Assembly (NCBI GenBank): GCA_020636915.1
Contig: JACJWV010000006.1
Location: 160,622-224,621 of the forward strand
Origin: Nocardioides sp.
GTDB lineage: Bacteria > Actinomycetota > Actinomycetes > Propionibacteriales > Nocardioidaceae
Length of the DNA stretch: 64,000 nucleotides
Reading direction: 5' to 3'
The translations under genes were made by a program, and so were the position numbers. The notes beneath the pieces were generated by a model. That model searched no databases. It worked only from the letters and a program-made list of their open reading frames with translations, and was not told where the DNA came from. Below, in pieces: positions 53,853-61,753 of the stretch; the stretch's first letter is position 1, and each line of letters begins with the position of its first letter.

Positions 53853-55400
53853 TCAGTCCTCCCCCAGCTCGGAGTGGTCGGCCTGGGCGTGCCAGCGCAG
53901 CCAGTTCTGGTGGTCGGGCGAGCCGAGGTACTCCCCACCGTCGCCAGGCTGCATCCCGTACCACTGCATGACGTCGCCGAGGTCGGCGCCGCCGCAGTTG
54001 CCCTGGTAGATCTGGTGCACCGGCAGCCAGGCCTGCCGGAACTTCACCGGCTCGTGCTCGAAGATGTTCTGGCAGCCGTCGGAGCAGAAGTTGTAGCGCT
54101 CCCCCTCGAAGACCACCGACCGCTGGCAGATCGTGAACGGCGAGTCGGCCTCGGTGAAGCCCATCGGGATCTGGCAGACCTGGCACAGCTGCGGCAGGCC
54201 GCGGACGAAGTGACGGCCGCCGTTGGCGACGTTCTTCTTCTCCTTGTCCCACAGCGCCCGGTACGTCGGGAAGGTGTCCGGGTACTGCTCCTCGAGCCAG
54301 TCGAGGGTCTCGTCGCTCGGGACCGAGGTCGTGAACGCGGCCGCGTGGCTGAACTGGTAGAGGATCCAGTAGGCCTGGTGCGAGAGGTGCTCCTTCTCCT
54401 GGATCGCCTTGCCCACGTCGCGCGGCGGCTTGATGCCGTAGTAGGCGAGGTCCTGGAACAGACCGCCGAGCATCTGCTGCTCGAAGTAGAGCTCGAAGGC
54501 CTCCTTCCAGCTCATCACCTTGCGCGGCAGCATGTAGTCGAGCATCTGGGCGACCAGCGCGGTCACCCGGTAACCCCGCCAGAACCACTTGTCGATCCAG
54601 TGCTGCACGATCGGCACGTTGTCGGGGTCCTGCTCGAGCAGGAACTTGATGGCCTCCAGGCCGAGCGTCATGTGACGCGACTCGTCGGACTGCGCCGAGA
54701 AGCCGAAGGTCATCGTCGGCAGGTCGCCGTTGAACGACGCTCCCGACATGAACGGCACGAACAGCAGGTTCGTGAGCAGGTACTCGAACGAGAAGCCGAT
54801 CGCGATCAGGAACTCGAACGGGCCGGCCGACAGGGCGTCGTCGAAGAACGACTTCGGCACCGAGAGGTACCAGACCCGGTCGTGCATGTGCAGGTAGGAG
54901 TGGAAGCCCGAGTAGTACTTGTTGTAGTTGCTCAGGGTGTGGATCTCGGTCTGCGCGTGCCGGATCTCGTCCAGGCTCTGGCACAGGGACGCGAACCGCG
55001 GGCCAGGCCCGTTGAGGTGCCGGCTGAGGTAGGCGAAGTTGCGGTGCGCCTGGTACTCCAGCGGGCTGACGCCCTGGAGGAACAGCTTCATCGCGTTGAG
55101 GTACGACGCGTCGGTGAGGCTCAGGTGTCCCTGGCTCTGCGCGAAGCCGTCGAGCACGGCGTACAGGCGGCGGTCCTTCTCCGCCTGGTACTTGGTGTAG
55201 GCGTCCACGGTCAGGCGGAAGGGGTCCTCCCACTTGCTCCAGTCGTGGATCTTGATCCCCTCGAACGTCGTGTAGGGGAACATCTCGTCGGCCGGGACGT
55301 AGGACGGGTCCCAGTCGAGGTCACGGGTGAGCGCCGAGTAGCGCTCCTTCATGCTGAGCTTGCGGGCCTTGGCCTTGGGCTTGTCGGGCGTGAGAGTCAT
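53853..55400 (-). CDS. dmpN: Phenol hydroxylase large (alpha) subunit P3
   Basis: 515 residues, the catalytic diiron subunit that hydroxylates phenol to catechol with O2. Diiron ligands in soluble-monooxygenase spacing: Glu115, Glu145-Ile-Arg-His148, Glu206 and Glu240-Ser-Arg-His243. The C-terminal YHS-like segment (CSDGCQNIFEHEPVKF) with several Cys is typical of phenol hydroxylase alpha subunits. Length matches DmpN. Forms a complex with DmpL and DmpO, regulated by DmpM and reduced by DmpP. Confidence 0.96.
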   Translation of the reverse strand: MTLTPDKPKAKARKLSMKERYSALTRDLDWDPSYVPADEMFPYTTFEGIKIHDWSKWEDPFRLTVDAYTKYQAEKDRRLYAVLDGFAQSQGHLSLTDASYLNAMKLFLQGVSPLEYQAHRNFAYLSRHLNGPGPRFASLCQSLDEIRHAQTEIHTLSNYNKYYSGFHSYLHMHDRVWYLSVPKSFFDDALSAGPFEFLIAIGFSFEYLLTNLLFVPFMSGASFNGDLPTMTFGFSAQSDESRHMTLGLEAIKFLLEQDPDNVPIVQHWIDKWFWRGYRVTALVAQMLDYMLPRKVMSWKEAFELYFEQQMLGGLFQDLAYYGIKPPRDVGKAIQEKEHLSHQAYWILYQFSHAAAFTTSVPSDETLDWLEEQYPDTFPTYRALWDKEKKNVANGGRHFVRGLPQLCQVCQIPMGFTEADSPFTICQRSVVFEGERYNFCSDGCQNIFEHEPVKFRQAWLPVHQIYQGNCGGADLGDVMQWYGMQPGDGGEYLGSPDHQNWLRWHAQADHSELGED

Positions 55401-55420
55401 CGCCGGTCTCCTTGTCGGTC

Positions 55421-55711
55421 TCAGTGGTCCCAGGCGATGACGATCTCGTCGTCATCCCATTCCTTGATGTGGCCGAAGTAGCTGATGATCGCGAGCTGGA
55501 ACTCGTGGGTCTCCCACTCGCGGCCCAGCCGCTCCTCGACGGCCTCGCGGCTCACGACGAGGCGGCCCGGGGCGGTGACGCGCACCATCCCCGGCATGTG
55601 GTTCACCGTCGCATCGGCGTTGGTGGCCTCGATCGCCTCGATGACCGCGCGGTTCTGCTCGCTCTCCTGGATGTCCACCCCGACGGGGCGGCTCGCTGCG
55701 TCCACGCTCAT
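55421..55711 (-). CDS. dmpM: Phenol hydroxylase effector component P2
   Basis: 96 residues starting MSVDAASRPVGVDIQES. Cofactor-less coupling/effector protein of the MmoB/DmpM family, which binds the oxygenase and speeds catalysis. Typical are NRAVIEAIEATNADATVNHMPG and WETHEFQLAIISYFGHIKEWDDDEIVI. Start lies one base beyond the dmpL stop. The same one-base-gap junction occurs at dmpN/dmpO. Confidence 0.94.
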   Translation of the reverse strand: MSVDAASRPVGVDIQESEQNRAVIEAIEATNADATVNHMPGMVRVTAPGRLVVSREAVEERLGREWETHEFQLAIISYFGHIKEWDDDEIVIAWDH

Positions 55712-55712
55712 G

Positions 55713-56738
55713 TCAGCTCTCCTCCGTGGTGATGCCGAGGTCGGCGAAGTGGGTCCGCGTGGCCGCCACCGCCTGGTCGAGCGCGGCGGCGCAACCGGCA
55801 CCGACCAGCTCGTCGGCCTTCGCTGCCAGCGGTCGCAACGCCGTGTCAGCGGCGGCCAGTGCGTCCGCCACGGTCCGGCGCAGCGTCGCCAGGTTGTCAG
55901 CTCCGTGCTCGGGGTCGGCGACCCATGCCTTGTAGAGCGCGTCGAACCAGCGGCGCTGGTCGGCGAACCAGCCCGACAGGTGCTGCGAGACCAGGCTGTA
56001 GGAGCCCGCCCCGCCGGTGATCGCCGCGTCGTCGAGGTGGGTGTAGAGCAGCTGGTAGAGCACCTGGTCGGTGACGTCGAGACGCACCATGCCCAGGCCC
56101 CAGTCCCGCTCGACCAGCGTCTCCTCGGTCAGCCGGCGCAGCGGCTGCAGCGCGTCGTCCTCCAGCCAGCGCACCTTGGCGTCGGCCAGCGAGTCCGCCG
56201 TGCCGCCGCCGAAGGAGATACCGGCCCGCGAGAGCAGCTGCGCGTTGCCGATGCGGTCGAACGCCGCGTACGCCGCGCACTGGGTGATCGTCGTACCCCA
56301 GCCGAAGCGGGCCGCGTGGCTGCTCACCATCTGGGCTGCGGCCTCGTAGTGACGCACCGGCAGCACGACCTCCGCGAACAGGGCGCGCCAGGCCTCCGGC
56401 AGCCGGTCGAACAGGCCCCGCTTCTCCAGGTAGCCCAGGGTCGCGGCGAAGGACTCGTGGAGGTCGGCCCGCGACGTCACGTAGGGCGCGTAGTAGAAGC
56501 CGCGCGGGTCGACGTAGGAGTAGGGGTCGGCCAGCTTCAGCAGCGAGTAGTCGGGGCTGTAGATGTCCAGCTCCGGGCCCCACAGCGGCCGGAAGTGGTA
56601 GTTGGCCGTCGCCTGGAGGTCGATCGTGCCCTCCTCGTAGCGGGAGGCGGGCCGGTCGCCGTACCGGTCGACGAGGTGCTGGAAGGTCTTGCGTTGAGGC
56701 TCGATGACCTGGGTTCGGAGCTCGAACTGCACGGTCAT
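55713..56738 (-). CDS. dmpL: Phenol hydroxylase component P1 (beta subunit)
   Basis: 341 residues. Structural beta subunit of the hydroxylase, a ferritin-like fold without iron ligands. Recognisable are NYHFRPLWGPELDIYSP, YYAPYVTSRADLHESFAATLGYLEKRGL and WFADQRRWFDALYKAWVADPEHG. Preceded by a GGGGGA ribosome site. Upstream lies a 60-bp gap and an unrecognised gene where classical clusters have dmpK. Confidence 0.94.
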   Translation of the reverse strand: MTVQFELRTQVIEPQRKTFQHLVDRYGDRPASRYEEGTIDLQATANYHFRPLWGPELDIYSPDYSLLKLADPYSYVDPRGFYYAPYVTSRADLHESFAATLGYLEKRGLFDRLPEAWRALFAEVVLPVRHYEAAAQMVSSHAARFGWGTTITQCAAYAAFDRIGNAQLLSRAGISFGGGTADSLADAKVRWLEDDALQPLRRLTEETLVERDWGLGMVRLDVTDQVLYQLLYTHLDDAAITGGAGSYSLVSQHLSGWFADQRRWFDALYKAWVADPEHGADNLATLRRTVADALAAADTALRPLAAKADELVGAGCAAALDQAVAATRTHFADLGITTEES

Positions 56739-56798
56739 TCCCCCTTTCGGAGAACGGGACTTGCGGGATGGACCGAGAAGGCGGATCCGGGTCCGCGG

Positions 56799-57230
56799 TC
56801 AGACGACCGGGACCGGGTGGTGCGGCAGGCCGGACTCCACCAGGAGCCGGACGAGCAGGTCGGGCAGGGCGTCGGCGCTCTCCAGCTCCACCGGGAGCTC
56901 GGACTCGAATCCGTCGCCGACGAGCCGGCCGTAGGCGGTGCCGTCCTCGAACGTCGTGGACACGCGTGCGGCGCGGCCCCGGTAGCCGACCGAGAAGGCC
57001 AGCTCCTGCGGCAGGGTCTCGTCGCTGAGCGACAGGTGGTCGTCGCTCGCTGCCAGGACGGCGTTGGCCTCGCAGACCAGCTGCTCGGCCAGGGAGCGGA
57101 TCGCGACCTGGCGGTCCGCGCCCGTGCTCGTGGCGATGCGCCGGCTGATCCGGGTCTCCGGCATCGGGGTCACCTCGGGGTCGCCCTCGGCACCGACGAG
57201 CTCGGCGACGCGCATCATGAAGGGGGTCAT
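56799..57230 (-). CDS. Unrecognised protein in the phenol cluster (143 residues)
   Basis: 143 residues from an ATG preceded by GGAGAAG. I do not recognise a family. The N-terminal half looks helical (RQVAIRSLAEQLVCEANAVLAA). The C-terminal half is beta-rich (LAFSVGYRGRAARVSTTFEDGTAYGRL) and ends with a likely helix. No signal peptide. It occupies the position of dmpK (P0) but shows no visible resemblance and is longer. Co-transcription with the hydroxylase is near certain from spacing (15 bp and 60 bp to its neighbours). Confidence 0.75.
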   Translation of the reverse strand: MTPFMMRVAELVGAEGDPEVTPMPETRISRRIATSTGADRQVAIRSLAEQLVCEANAVLAASDDHLSLSDETLPQELAFSVGYRGRAARVSTTFEDGTAYGRLVGDGFESELPVELESADALPDLLVRLLVESGLPHHPVPVV

Positions 57231-57245
57231 GGGATGCTTCTCCTC

Positions 57246-57674
57246 TCAGCTCACCGCGGTGGCGCCGGCCTCGGCGACCTCGCGGTCCTGCTCGGCGCTG
57301 CCTCCGGACACCCCGACCGCGCCGACCACCTCGCCGTCGACCCGGACCGGGACGCCGCCCGCGAAGACGACGAGCCGGTCGCGGTGGACGATGCCCTCGC
57401 GCAGGGCGGGCTCGTCCTTGATCAGGTCGAACCACGCGTGCGTGGGCAGGCCTTGGAACGCGGCGACGGTGTAGGCCTTGTCGACCGCGATCGGGTAGGA
57501 CATCAGGGCGGCGCCGTCCATGCGCGCGGCCGTGAGCACGTCACCGCTGGCGTCGGCCACGCATACGTTGACCGGCACGCCGATCCGCTCCGCGTGGGCG
57601 ACCGCAGCGTCGAGCACCGACCGGGCCCCGGCGTAGGTCAGGGTGCGCCGGAGGCTGGTGGACGGGCTCGACAT
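57246..57674 (-). CDS. GlcG/HbpS family protein (DUF336)
   Basis: 142 residues. Matches the GlcG/HbpS fold: LTYAGARSVLDAAVAHAERIGVPVNVCVADASGDVLTAARMDGA near the start, KAYTVAAFQGLP, and the Gly-rich end VVGAVGVSGGSAEQD. Members bind haem or small molecules and are often carried as accessory genes in catabolic operons. No signal peptide is visible. It lies between C23O and the unknown 143-residue gene. Role in phenol degradation unknown. Confidence 0.88.
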   Translation of the reverse strand: MSSPSTSLRRTLTYAGARSVLDAAVAHAERIGVPVNVCVADASGDVLTAARMDGAALMSYPIAVDKAYTVAAFQGLPTHAWFDLIKDEPALREGIVHRDRLVVFAGGVPVRVDGEVVGAVGVSGGSAEQDREVAEAGATAVS

Positions 57675-57723
57675 GGGTGGCTGCTCCTCGCGTGGGCGGA
57701 TCGGCGTCAGGACCGGCTGCAGG

Positions 57724-58641
57724 TCACGTGTAGACGGTCGTGAAGCGCTCGTTGAGCTCGCGCGCGTGGTAGAAGATGCCCTTGGCGATCTGGTCGGGCG
57801 TCCACTTGTTTATCGGCCGGTCGCGGTAGGCCGGGTAGCCCCCCGCGAACACCTCGTTGCGGTTGCCCGACGGGTCGAAGAAGTAGACCGTCTGGCCGCG
57901 GGTGATGCCGTGCCGCGTGGGGCCGATGTCGATCGGCACGTCGTCCATCGTCATGATGTCGGCCGCGCGCCCGACCTCGTTCCAGTCCTGCAGCTTGAAG
58001 GCGAAGTGGTGCAGCTTGCTCTGCTCGCCCTCGAGGATCGCGATCTGGTGGATCTGGTTGTTGCTCGTCATCCACGAGGCGATAAAGTGCGCGTCGTCGT
58101 CGTCCAGGTCGGTCTGGACGCGCTCGGTCGGGAAGTAGTCGAAGACCTCGCGGAACATGTTCTCCATCAGCCGGACGTCCTCGGCGAAGATCAGCGCGTG
58201 GTCCAGCGCCGGCACGCCGATACCGACCAGGTGGCGCGGGAACGCGTCGGGGTTGTGCGTCCCGACCTCGGTCCCGATGACCGTCTGGCCGTGGTAGACC
58301 TCGAGCACGTGCTCGGACGGGGTGATGAAGCGGATCCCGTCGCTGACCTCGGGGTTCTCGCCGGCGCTCATCCGCTCGACCGTCAGGCCGAACTGCTGTG
58401 CCTTCTTCTCGATCACGTCGAGGTCGGACTCGTACTCGACCTTGAAGCCGAACTTGACGACCCCGACGCCGCCTTCCTCCAGGACGACCGAGTGGTGGTC
58501 CCACTCGTCCCAGCCCTTGTAGTAGACCCGTCCGTCCTGCTCGAGGGTCTGGTAGAGACCCATCGTGTTGGCGTAGTGGTCCTTGGCCTCCGCCAGGTCG
58601 GTGACCCGGACGTGGGCGTAGCCCATCCGCATGATCCCCAC
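57724..58641 (-). CDS. dmpB: Catechol 2,3-dioxygenase (extradiol)
   Basis: 305 residues. Fe(II) enzyme that opens catechol next to the hydroxyls, giving 2-hydroxymuconic semialdehyde. Two vicinal-oxygen-chelate modules; metal ligands His148 (LDHALIF), one of His211/212 (LHHFAF) and Glu263 (GNRNEVFAGGYP) match the XylE pattern. The GTG at 58641 is chosen because AAGGAG, overlapping the ferredoxin stop, lies eight bases before it; another GTG at 58650 is too close. Confidence 0.95.
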   Translation of the reverse strand: MGIMRMGYAHVRVTDLAEAKDHYANTMGLYQTLEQDGRVYYKGWDEWDHHSVVLEEGGVGVVKFGFKVEYESDLDVIEKKAQQFGLTVERMSAGENPEVSDGIRFITPSEHVLEVYHGQTVIGTEVGTHNPDAFPRHLVGIGVPALDHALIFAEDVRLMENMFREVFDYFPTERVQTDLDDDDAHFIASWMTSNNQIHQIAILEGEQSKLHHFAFKLQDWNEVGRAADIMTMDDVPIDIGPTRHGITRGQTVYFFDPSGNRNEVFAGGYPAYRDRPINKWTPDQIAKGIFYHARELNERFTTVYT

Positions 58642-58646
58642 TGATC

Positions 58647-59012
58647 TCACTCCTTGGGTTGAGGCGCCGAGGCTGCGGCTTGCAGCCGGGACTTTTCGTT
58701 GAGGGAGCGCAGCAGCGGCTGGACGAGGCGGAGAGAGCCGGAGCGGAACCGGACGGTGATGTCGCCGTCGGGGACCGCGCGGCAGGTGAGGCACACGCCC
58801 TCCTGCCGCTCCTCGCGGCTGAGCACGTCGTCGGCGACCGGGTGGTCGTAGGTGACCCCGCCCTCGAGCAGGTCCACCTTGCACACCCCGCAGCCGCCGC
58901 GGCGGCAGCCGATCGTGTACGCGTAGCCCGCGGCGTAGAGCCCGCCGAGGACCGTCTGGTCCGCCGGCAGGTAGATCTCCTCACCGGACGGATCCACGGT
59001 CACGATCGCCAT
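58647..59012 (-). CDS. dmpQ: [2Fe-2S] ferredoxin for dioxygenase reactivation
   Basis: 121 residues. Plant-type ferredoxin with Cys36, Cys41, Cys44 and Cys74 in the usual spacing; an additional Cys77 is present. XylT/DmpQ-type ferredoxins re-reduce oxidised iron in catechol 2,3-dioxygenase, and its place right before that gene supports this role. First gene of the catabolic operon, with a strong GGAGAGG ribosome site. The C-terminus is longer than XylT by some tens of residues. Confidence 0.9.
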   Translation of the reverse strand: MAIVTVDPSGEEIYLPADQTVLGGLYAAGYAYTIGCRRGGCGVCKVDLLEGGVTYDHPVADDVLSREERQEGVCLTCRAVPDGDITVRFRSGSLRLVQPLLRSLNEKSRLQAAASAPQPKE

Positions 59013-59038
59013 CCGCTGCCTCTCCTCGTCGAAGTCGA

Positions 59039-59102
59039 GCTGTCAGCCGACAGCGTGCGACGACGGTCACACCCGGGCGAGGGTCGTTCCTCACAGAGGA
59101 AC
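59039..59102. promoter_or_regulatory. Two operator-like palindromes in the divergent catabolic promoter region
   Basis: GCTGTCAGCCGACAGC (59039-59054, 6-bp arms) and GTTCCTCACAGAGGAAC (59086-59102, 7-bp arms with a 3-nt centre) are both perfect. They lie in the 122-bp gap between dmpQ and the divergent hydrolase gene. They are the best candidates for IclR binding in this window. Confidence 0.55.
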
Positions 59103-59134
59103 AGCACGGGACCATCGACACCGCGCTGCGCACG

Positions 59135-59989
59135 ATGAGCGGCATGCCGACCGTCGACGCACCGCCCACGACTCGCCCCGAGGTGGGCTCGCGCGTCGTG
59201 GCACACGGCATCGCGACCAACTACCTCGAGGCGGGCAACGGCCGCCCGGTCGTCCTGGTCCACGGCTCGGGACCGGGCGTGTCGGCGTACGCGAACTGGC
59301 GCCTCACGATGCCCGCACTTTCCGAGGGCCTGCGGGTGCTCGCGCCGGACATGGTCGGGTTCGGCTTCACCGATCGACCGGACGGGATCCGCTACGACCT
59401 GCGGACCTGGTCCGACCAGCTGCTGGGGTTCTTCGACGCACTCGGTCTGGAGCGCGCGAGCATCGTGGGCAACAGCTTCGGTGGGGCGATCGCGCTCGAC
59501 GTCGCCTCGCGCCATCCGGACCGGGTCGACCGGTTGGTGCTGATGGGGAGCGTCGGCGTCCCGTTCCCGATCACCGAGGGGCTCGACGCCGTCTGGGGCT
59601 ACCAGCCCTCGCCCGAGGCGATGCGCCGCGTCCTGGACTTCTTCGCCTGGTCGCGCGAGCTCGTCGACGACGAGCTGGCCGAGGTCCGCTACCGCGCCAG
59701 CATCCAGCCGGGCTTCCAGGAGTCCTTCGGCGCGATGTTCCCCGCGCCCCGGCAGCGGTGGGTCGACGCGATGGTGACGCCCGACGAGGCGATCGCCGCG
59801 CTCCCCCACGAGACCCTGCTGGTCCACGGCCGCGAGGACCGGGTGATACCGCTCGCCACCTCGCTGCGGCTGCTCGAGCTCGTCCCGCGTGCCCGGCTCC
59901 ACGTCTTCGGACAGTGCGGGCACTGGAGCCAGATCGAGCACGCCGCCGAGTTCAACCGCCTGTTGCTCGACTTCCTCACCCAGGAGTGA
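59135..59989 (+). CDS. dmpD: 2-hydroxymuconic semialdehyde hydrolase
   Basis: 284 residues, alpha/beta hydrolase fold. Oxyanion region VHGSGPGVSAYANWR, nucleophile Ser114 in GNSFGG, Asp235 in HGREDRVIP and His263 in CGHWSQIEH. DmpD/XylF/TodF-type enzymes cleave the ring-fission product to 2-hydroxypentadienoate plus formate (acetate from methylated substrates). It gives the pathway its hydrolytic branch and is transcribed divergently from the rest. No clear ribosome site precedes the ATG at 59135. Confidence 0.92.
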   Translation: MSGMPTVDAPPTTRPEVGSRVVAHGIATNYLEAGNGRPVVLVHGSGPGVSAYANWRLTMPALSEGLRVLAPDMVGFGFTDRPDGIRYDLRTWSDQLLGFFDALGLERASIVGNSFGGAIALDVASRHPDRVDRLVLMGSVGVPFPITEGLDAVWGYQPSPEAMRRVLDFFAWSRELVDDELAEVRYRASIQPGFQESFGAMFPAPRQRWVDAMVTPDEAIAALPHETLLVHGREDRVIPLATSLRLLELVPRARLHVFGQCGHWSQIEHAAEFNRLLLDFLTQE

Positions 59990-59991
59990 CC

Positions 59992-60342
59992 ATGACGATC
60001 CTCGCCACCGACCGCCCGCTCGTGACCGGCACCGTCGCGCCGTACGGCGTCGTGCGTGGCCTCGAGCAGCATGCCGACGGCTGCGCCCTCGACGTGGAGG
60101 ATCCGGCGCGCGGGCACGCGGTGCTCCAGGTGGCGTGCGCCCCGGCGCCGGGCGCAGCCGCCACCCTCCGGGACGCGAGGCTGCGCCCCCTCGCGCTGCG
60201 TCTCGACGTCGATGACGAGCGGCGCTGCGCCTGCTCCGCACTCTTCGCCTCCGACCACGGGCCCCGGCGCCGGCCCGTACCCCTGGGCGTCGCCCTCGCC
60301 CTCTGCGCGGACGGGGTGCACACGGTGGTCACGTCGCGCTGA
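59992..60342 (+). CDS. Unrecognised small protein behind the hydrolase
   Basis: 116 residues, two bases after the dmpD stop, so probably translated with it. No family recognised. The sequence alternates short beta-like stretches (TGTVAPYGVVRGLEQ, ARLRPLALRLDVDDE), with a Cys pair in RRCACSALF. No signal peptide or membrane span. Function unknown; association with ring-cleavage hydrolysis is only positional. Confidence 0.65.
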   Translation: MTILATDRPLVTGTVAPYGVVRGLEQHADGCALDVEDPARGHAVLQVACAPAPGAAATLRDARLRPLALRLDVDDERRCACSALFASDHGPRRRPVPLGVALALCADGVHTVVTSR

Positions 60343-60469
60343 GGGCGGTGCGGCGGTGGACCGCCGGCTGGCTGCGGGTCGGCTCGTGGTTGCGACCGAC
60401 AGGCAGCGACGGGACCGGCGGGTGGGTGGTTGCGGCGGTCTTCCGGCTCCGGGTTGGGCGCAACGGCTG

Positions 60470-60514
60470 GACGTCATGCGTTCGGAGCGCTCTAGGGCTC
60501 CGAACGCATGACGT
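60470..60514. repeat. Intergenic palindrome, family A copy 2
   Basis: Arms 60471-60488 and 60497-60514 (18 bp, perfect) around an 8-nt loop containing CTAG. The arms are the same sequence as in the copy at 40064-40111 (ACGTCATGCGTTCGGAGC). It sits between converging genes again: the small gene behind dmpD and the saccharopine-dehydrogenase-like gene. Confidence 0.85.
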
Positions 60515-60528
60515 TACGCCGCGACCTC

Positions 60529-61752
60529 TCAGAGCTCCTTCATCCCCCAGGGGCTGCCGTACTCGGTGAGCAGCTCGAGGAACGGGACGGCGTCGAAGGC
60601 CTCCGGGCCGAGCACGCCGGCGCCGCTCCACGTGCCGCGGGACAGCAGCTCGAGCGCGACGACCGGGTTGATCGCGGTCTGCCACACCACGCACTGGTGG
60701 CCGTACTCCTGCATGGTCCACTCGTTGTCGACCACGTGGTAGAGGTAGGTCGACCGGTCGGCGCCGTCCTTGCCCTTGCCGGTGACCCAGAGTCCGGCGC
60801 AGGTCTTGCCCTTCATGCGCGGGCCGACGGTGGCGGGGTCGGGCAGCACGGCCGCGACCACGTCCCTGGGACTCACGTCGACGCCCTTGACCTGCACCTT
60901 CTCGGTCGAGTCGAGGCCGAGGGTGTGCAGCACCTTGAGGATGTTGATGAACTCGTCGCCGAGGCCGTACTTGAACGTCGCGCGCTTGCAGTCGACCCAG
61001 CGCGGCATGAGGAGCACCTCCTCGTGCTCGACGTTGACGCACTCGACCGGGCCGATGCCCTCGGGGAAGTCGAAGACCTCCGGCTCGGAGAACGGCGGCG
61101 TCGTGTGCCAGTCGCCGGCGCCCGTGCCGTCGCCCGCCCAGATCACCGGGGGGTTCAGGCACTCCTCGATCGTCGTCCACATCGAGAACGACGGCGCGAA
61201 GATCTCGTTGCCGTCGTCGTCGGTGACCACGAGGTTGGCGCCGTCGCGGGTGCCGAGCTCGTCGATCTCGCTGAAGAGGTGGTCGGCGGCGTACCGGGCG
61301 AAGACGTCGGACAGCCCCGGCTCGACGCCGATGCCGACGAGGGCGAGCCGGCCGGCGGCCTCCCAGTCCGAGGCGACCGCGAACTGCTCGTCGCCGAGCT
61401 TCACGCCCGTCTTCTCGTACGGCGCCTCGGGGTGCGGCTTCGACAGCGACATCGCCATGTCGAGGTAGTCGGCGCCGGCGGCGAACGCGCCGTCGAAGAT
61501 CGGCATGTTGAACACCGGGTCGACCGCGTTCATCACGTGGGTGATGCGGTGCTCGCGGCACAACGCGGCGACGGCGTCCGCCGACGACGCGTCGAGCTGC
61601 GCGGCGGCGTACCGGCTGTCGGCCGCCGCTGCCTTCTCGGCGCGCTCGAGCGAGTAGTCGGCGACCACGATCGTCTCGAAGAAGTCGCGGCGGGCGGCGA
61701 TGGCGACGAAGGCCGAGCCGACGCCCCCGGCGCCGACCAGGAGGATCCTCAT
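60529..61752 (-). CDS. Saccharopine dehydrogenase family protein
   Basis: 407 residues beginning MRILLVGAGGVGSAFVAIAARR, a Rossmann nucleotide-binding start. Later signs of the Lys9-like family are NAVDPVFNMPIFDGAFAAGADYLDMAMS and GIGVEPGLSDVFARYAAD. Bacterial relatives act on lysine, or condense amino acids and aldehydes as in carboxyspermidine-type enzymes. The ATG at 61752 is chosen (GGTGAG nearby); an in-frame GTG at 61761 is possible. One base separates it from the upstream aldehyde dehydrogenase stop, implying a joint pathway. Confidence 0.88.
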   Translation of the reverse strand: MRILLVGAGGVGSAFVAIAARRDFFETIVVADYSLERAEKAAAADSRYAAAQLDASSADAVAALCREHRITHVMNAVDPVFNMPIFDGAFAAGADYLDMAMSLSKPHPEAPYEKTGVKLGDEQFAVASDWEAAGRLALVGIGVEPGLSDVFARYAADHLFSEIDELGTRDGANLVVTDDDGNEIFAPSFSMWTTIEECLNPPVIWAGDGTGAGDWHTTPPFSEPEVFDFPEGIGPVECVNVEHEEVLLMPRWVDCKRATFKYGLGDEFINILKVLHTLGLDSTEKVQVKGVDVSPRDVVAAVLPDPATVGPRMKGKTCAGLWVTGKGKDGADRSTYLYHVVDNEWTMQEYGHQCVVWQTAINPVVALELLSRGTWSGAGVLGPEAFDAVPFLELLTEYGSPWGMKEL

Positions 61753-61753
61753 G

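Noticed and set aside
56799..57230. Calling the gene upstream of dmpL a dmpK (P0) homologue
   Set aside because: Only the position agrees; length and visible sequence do not resemble DmpK.
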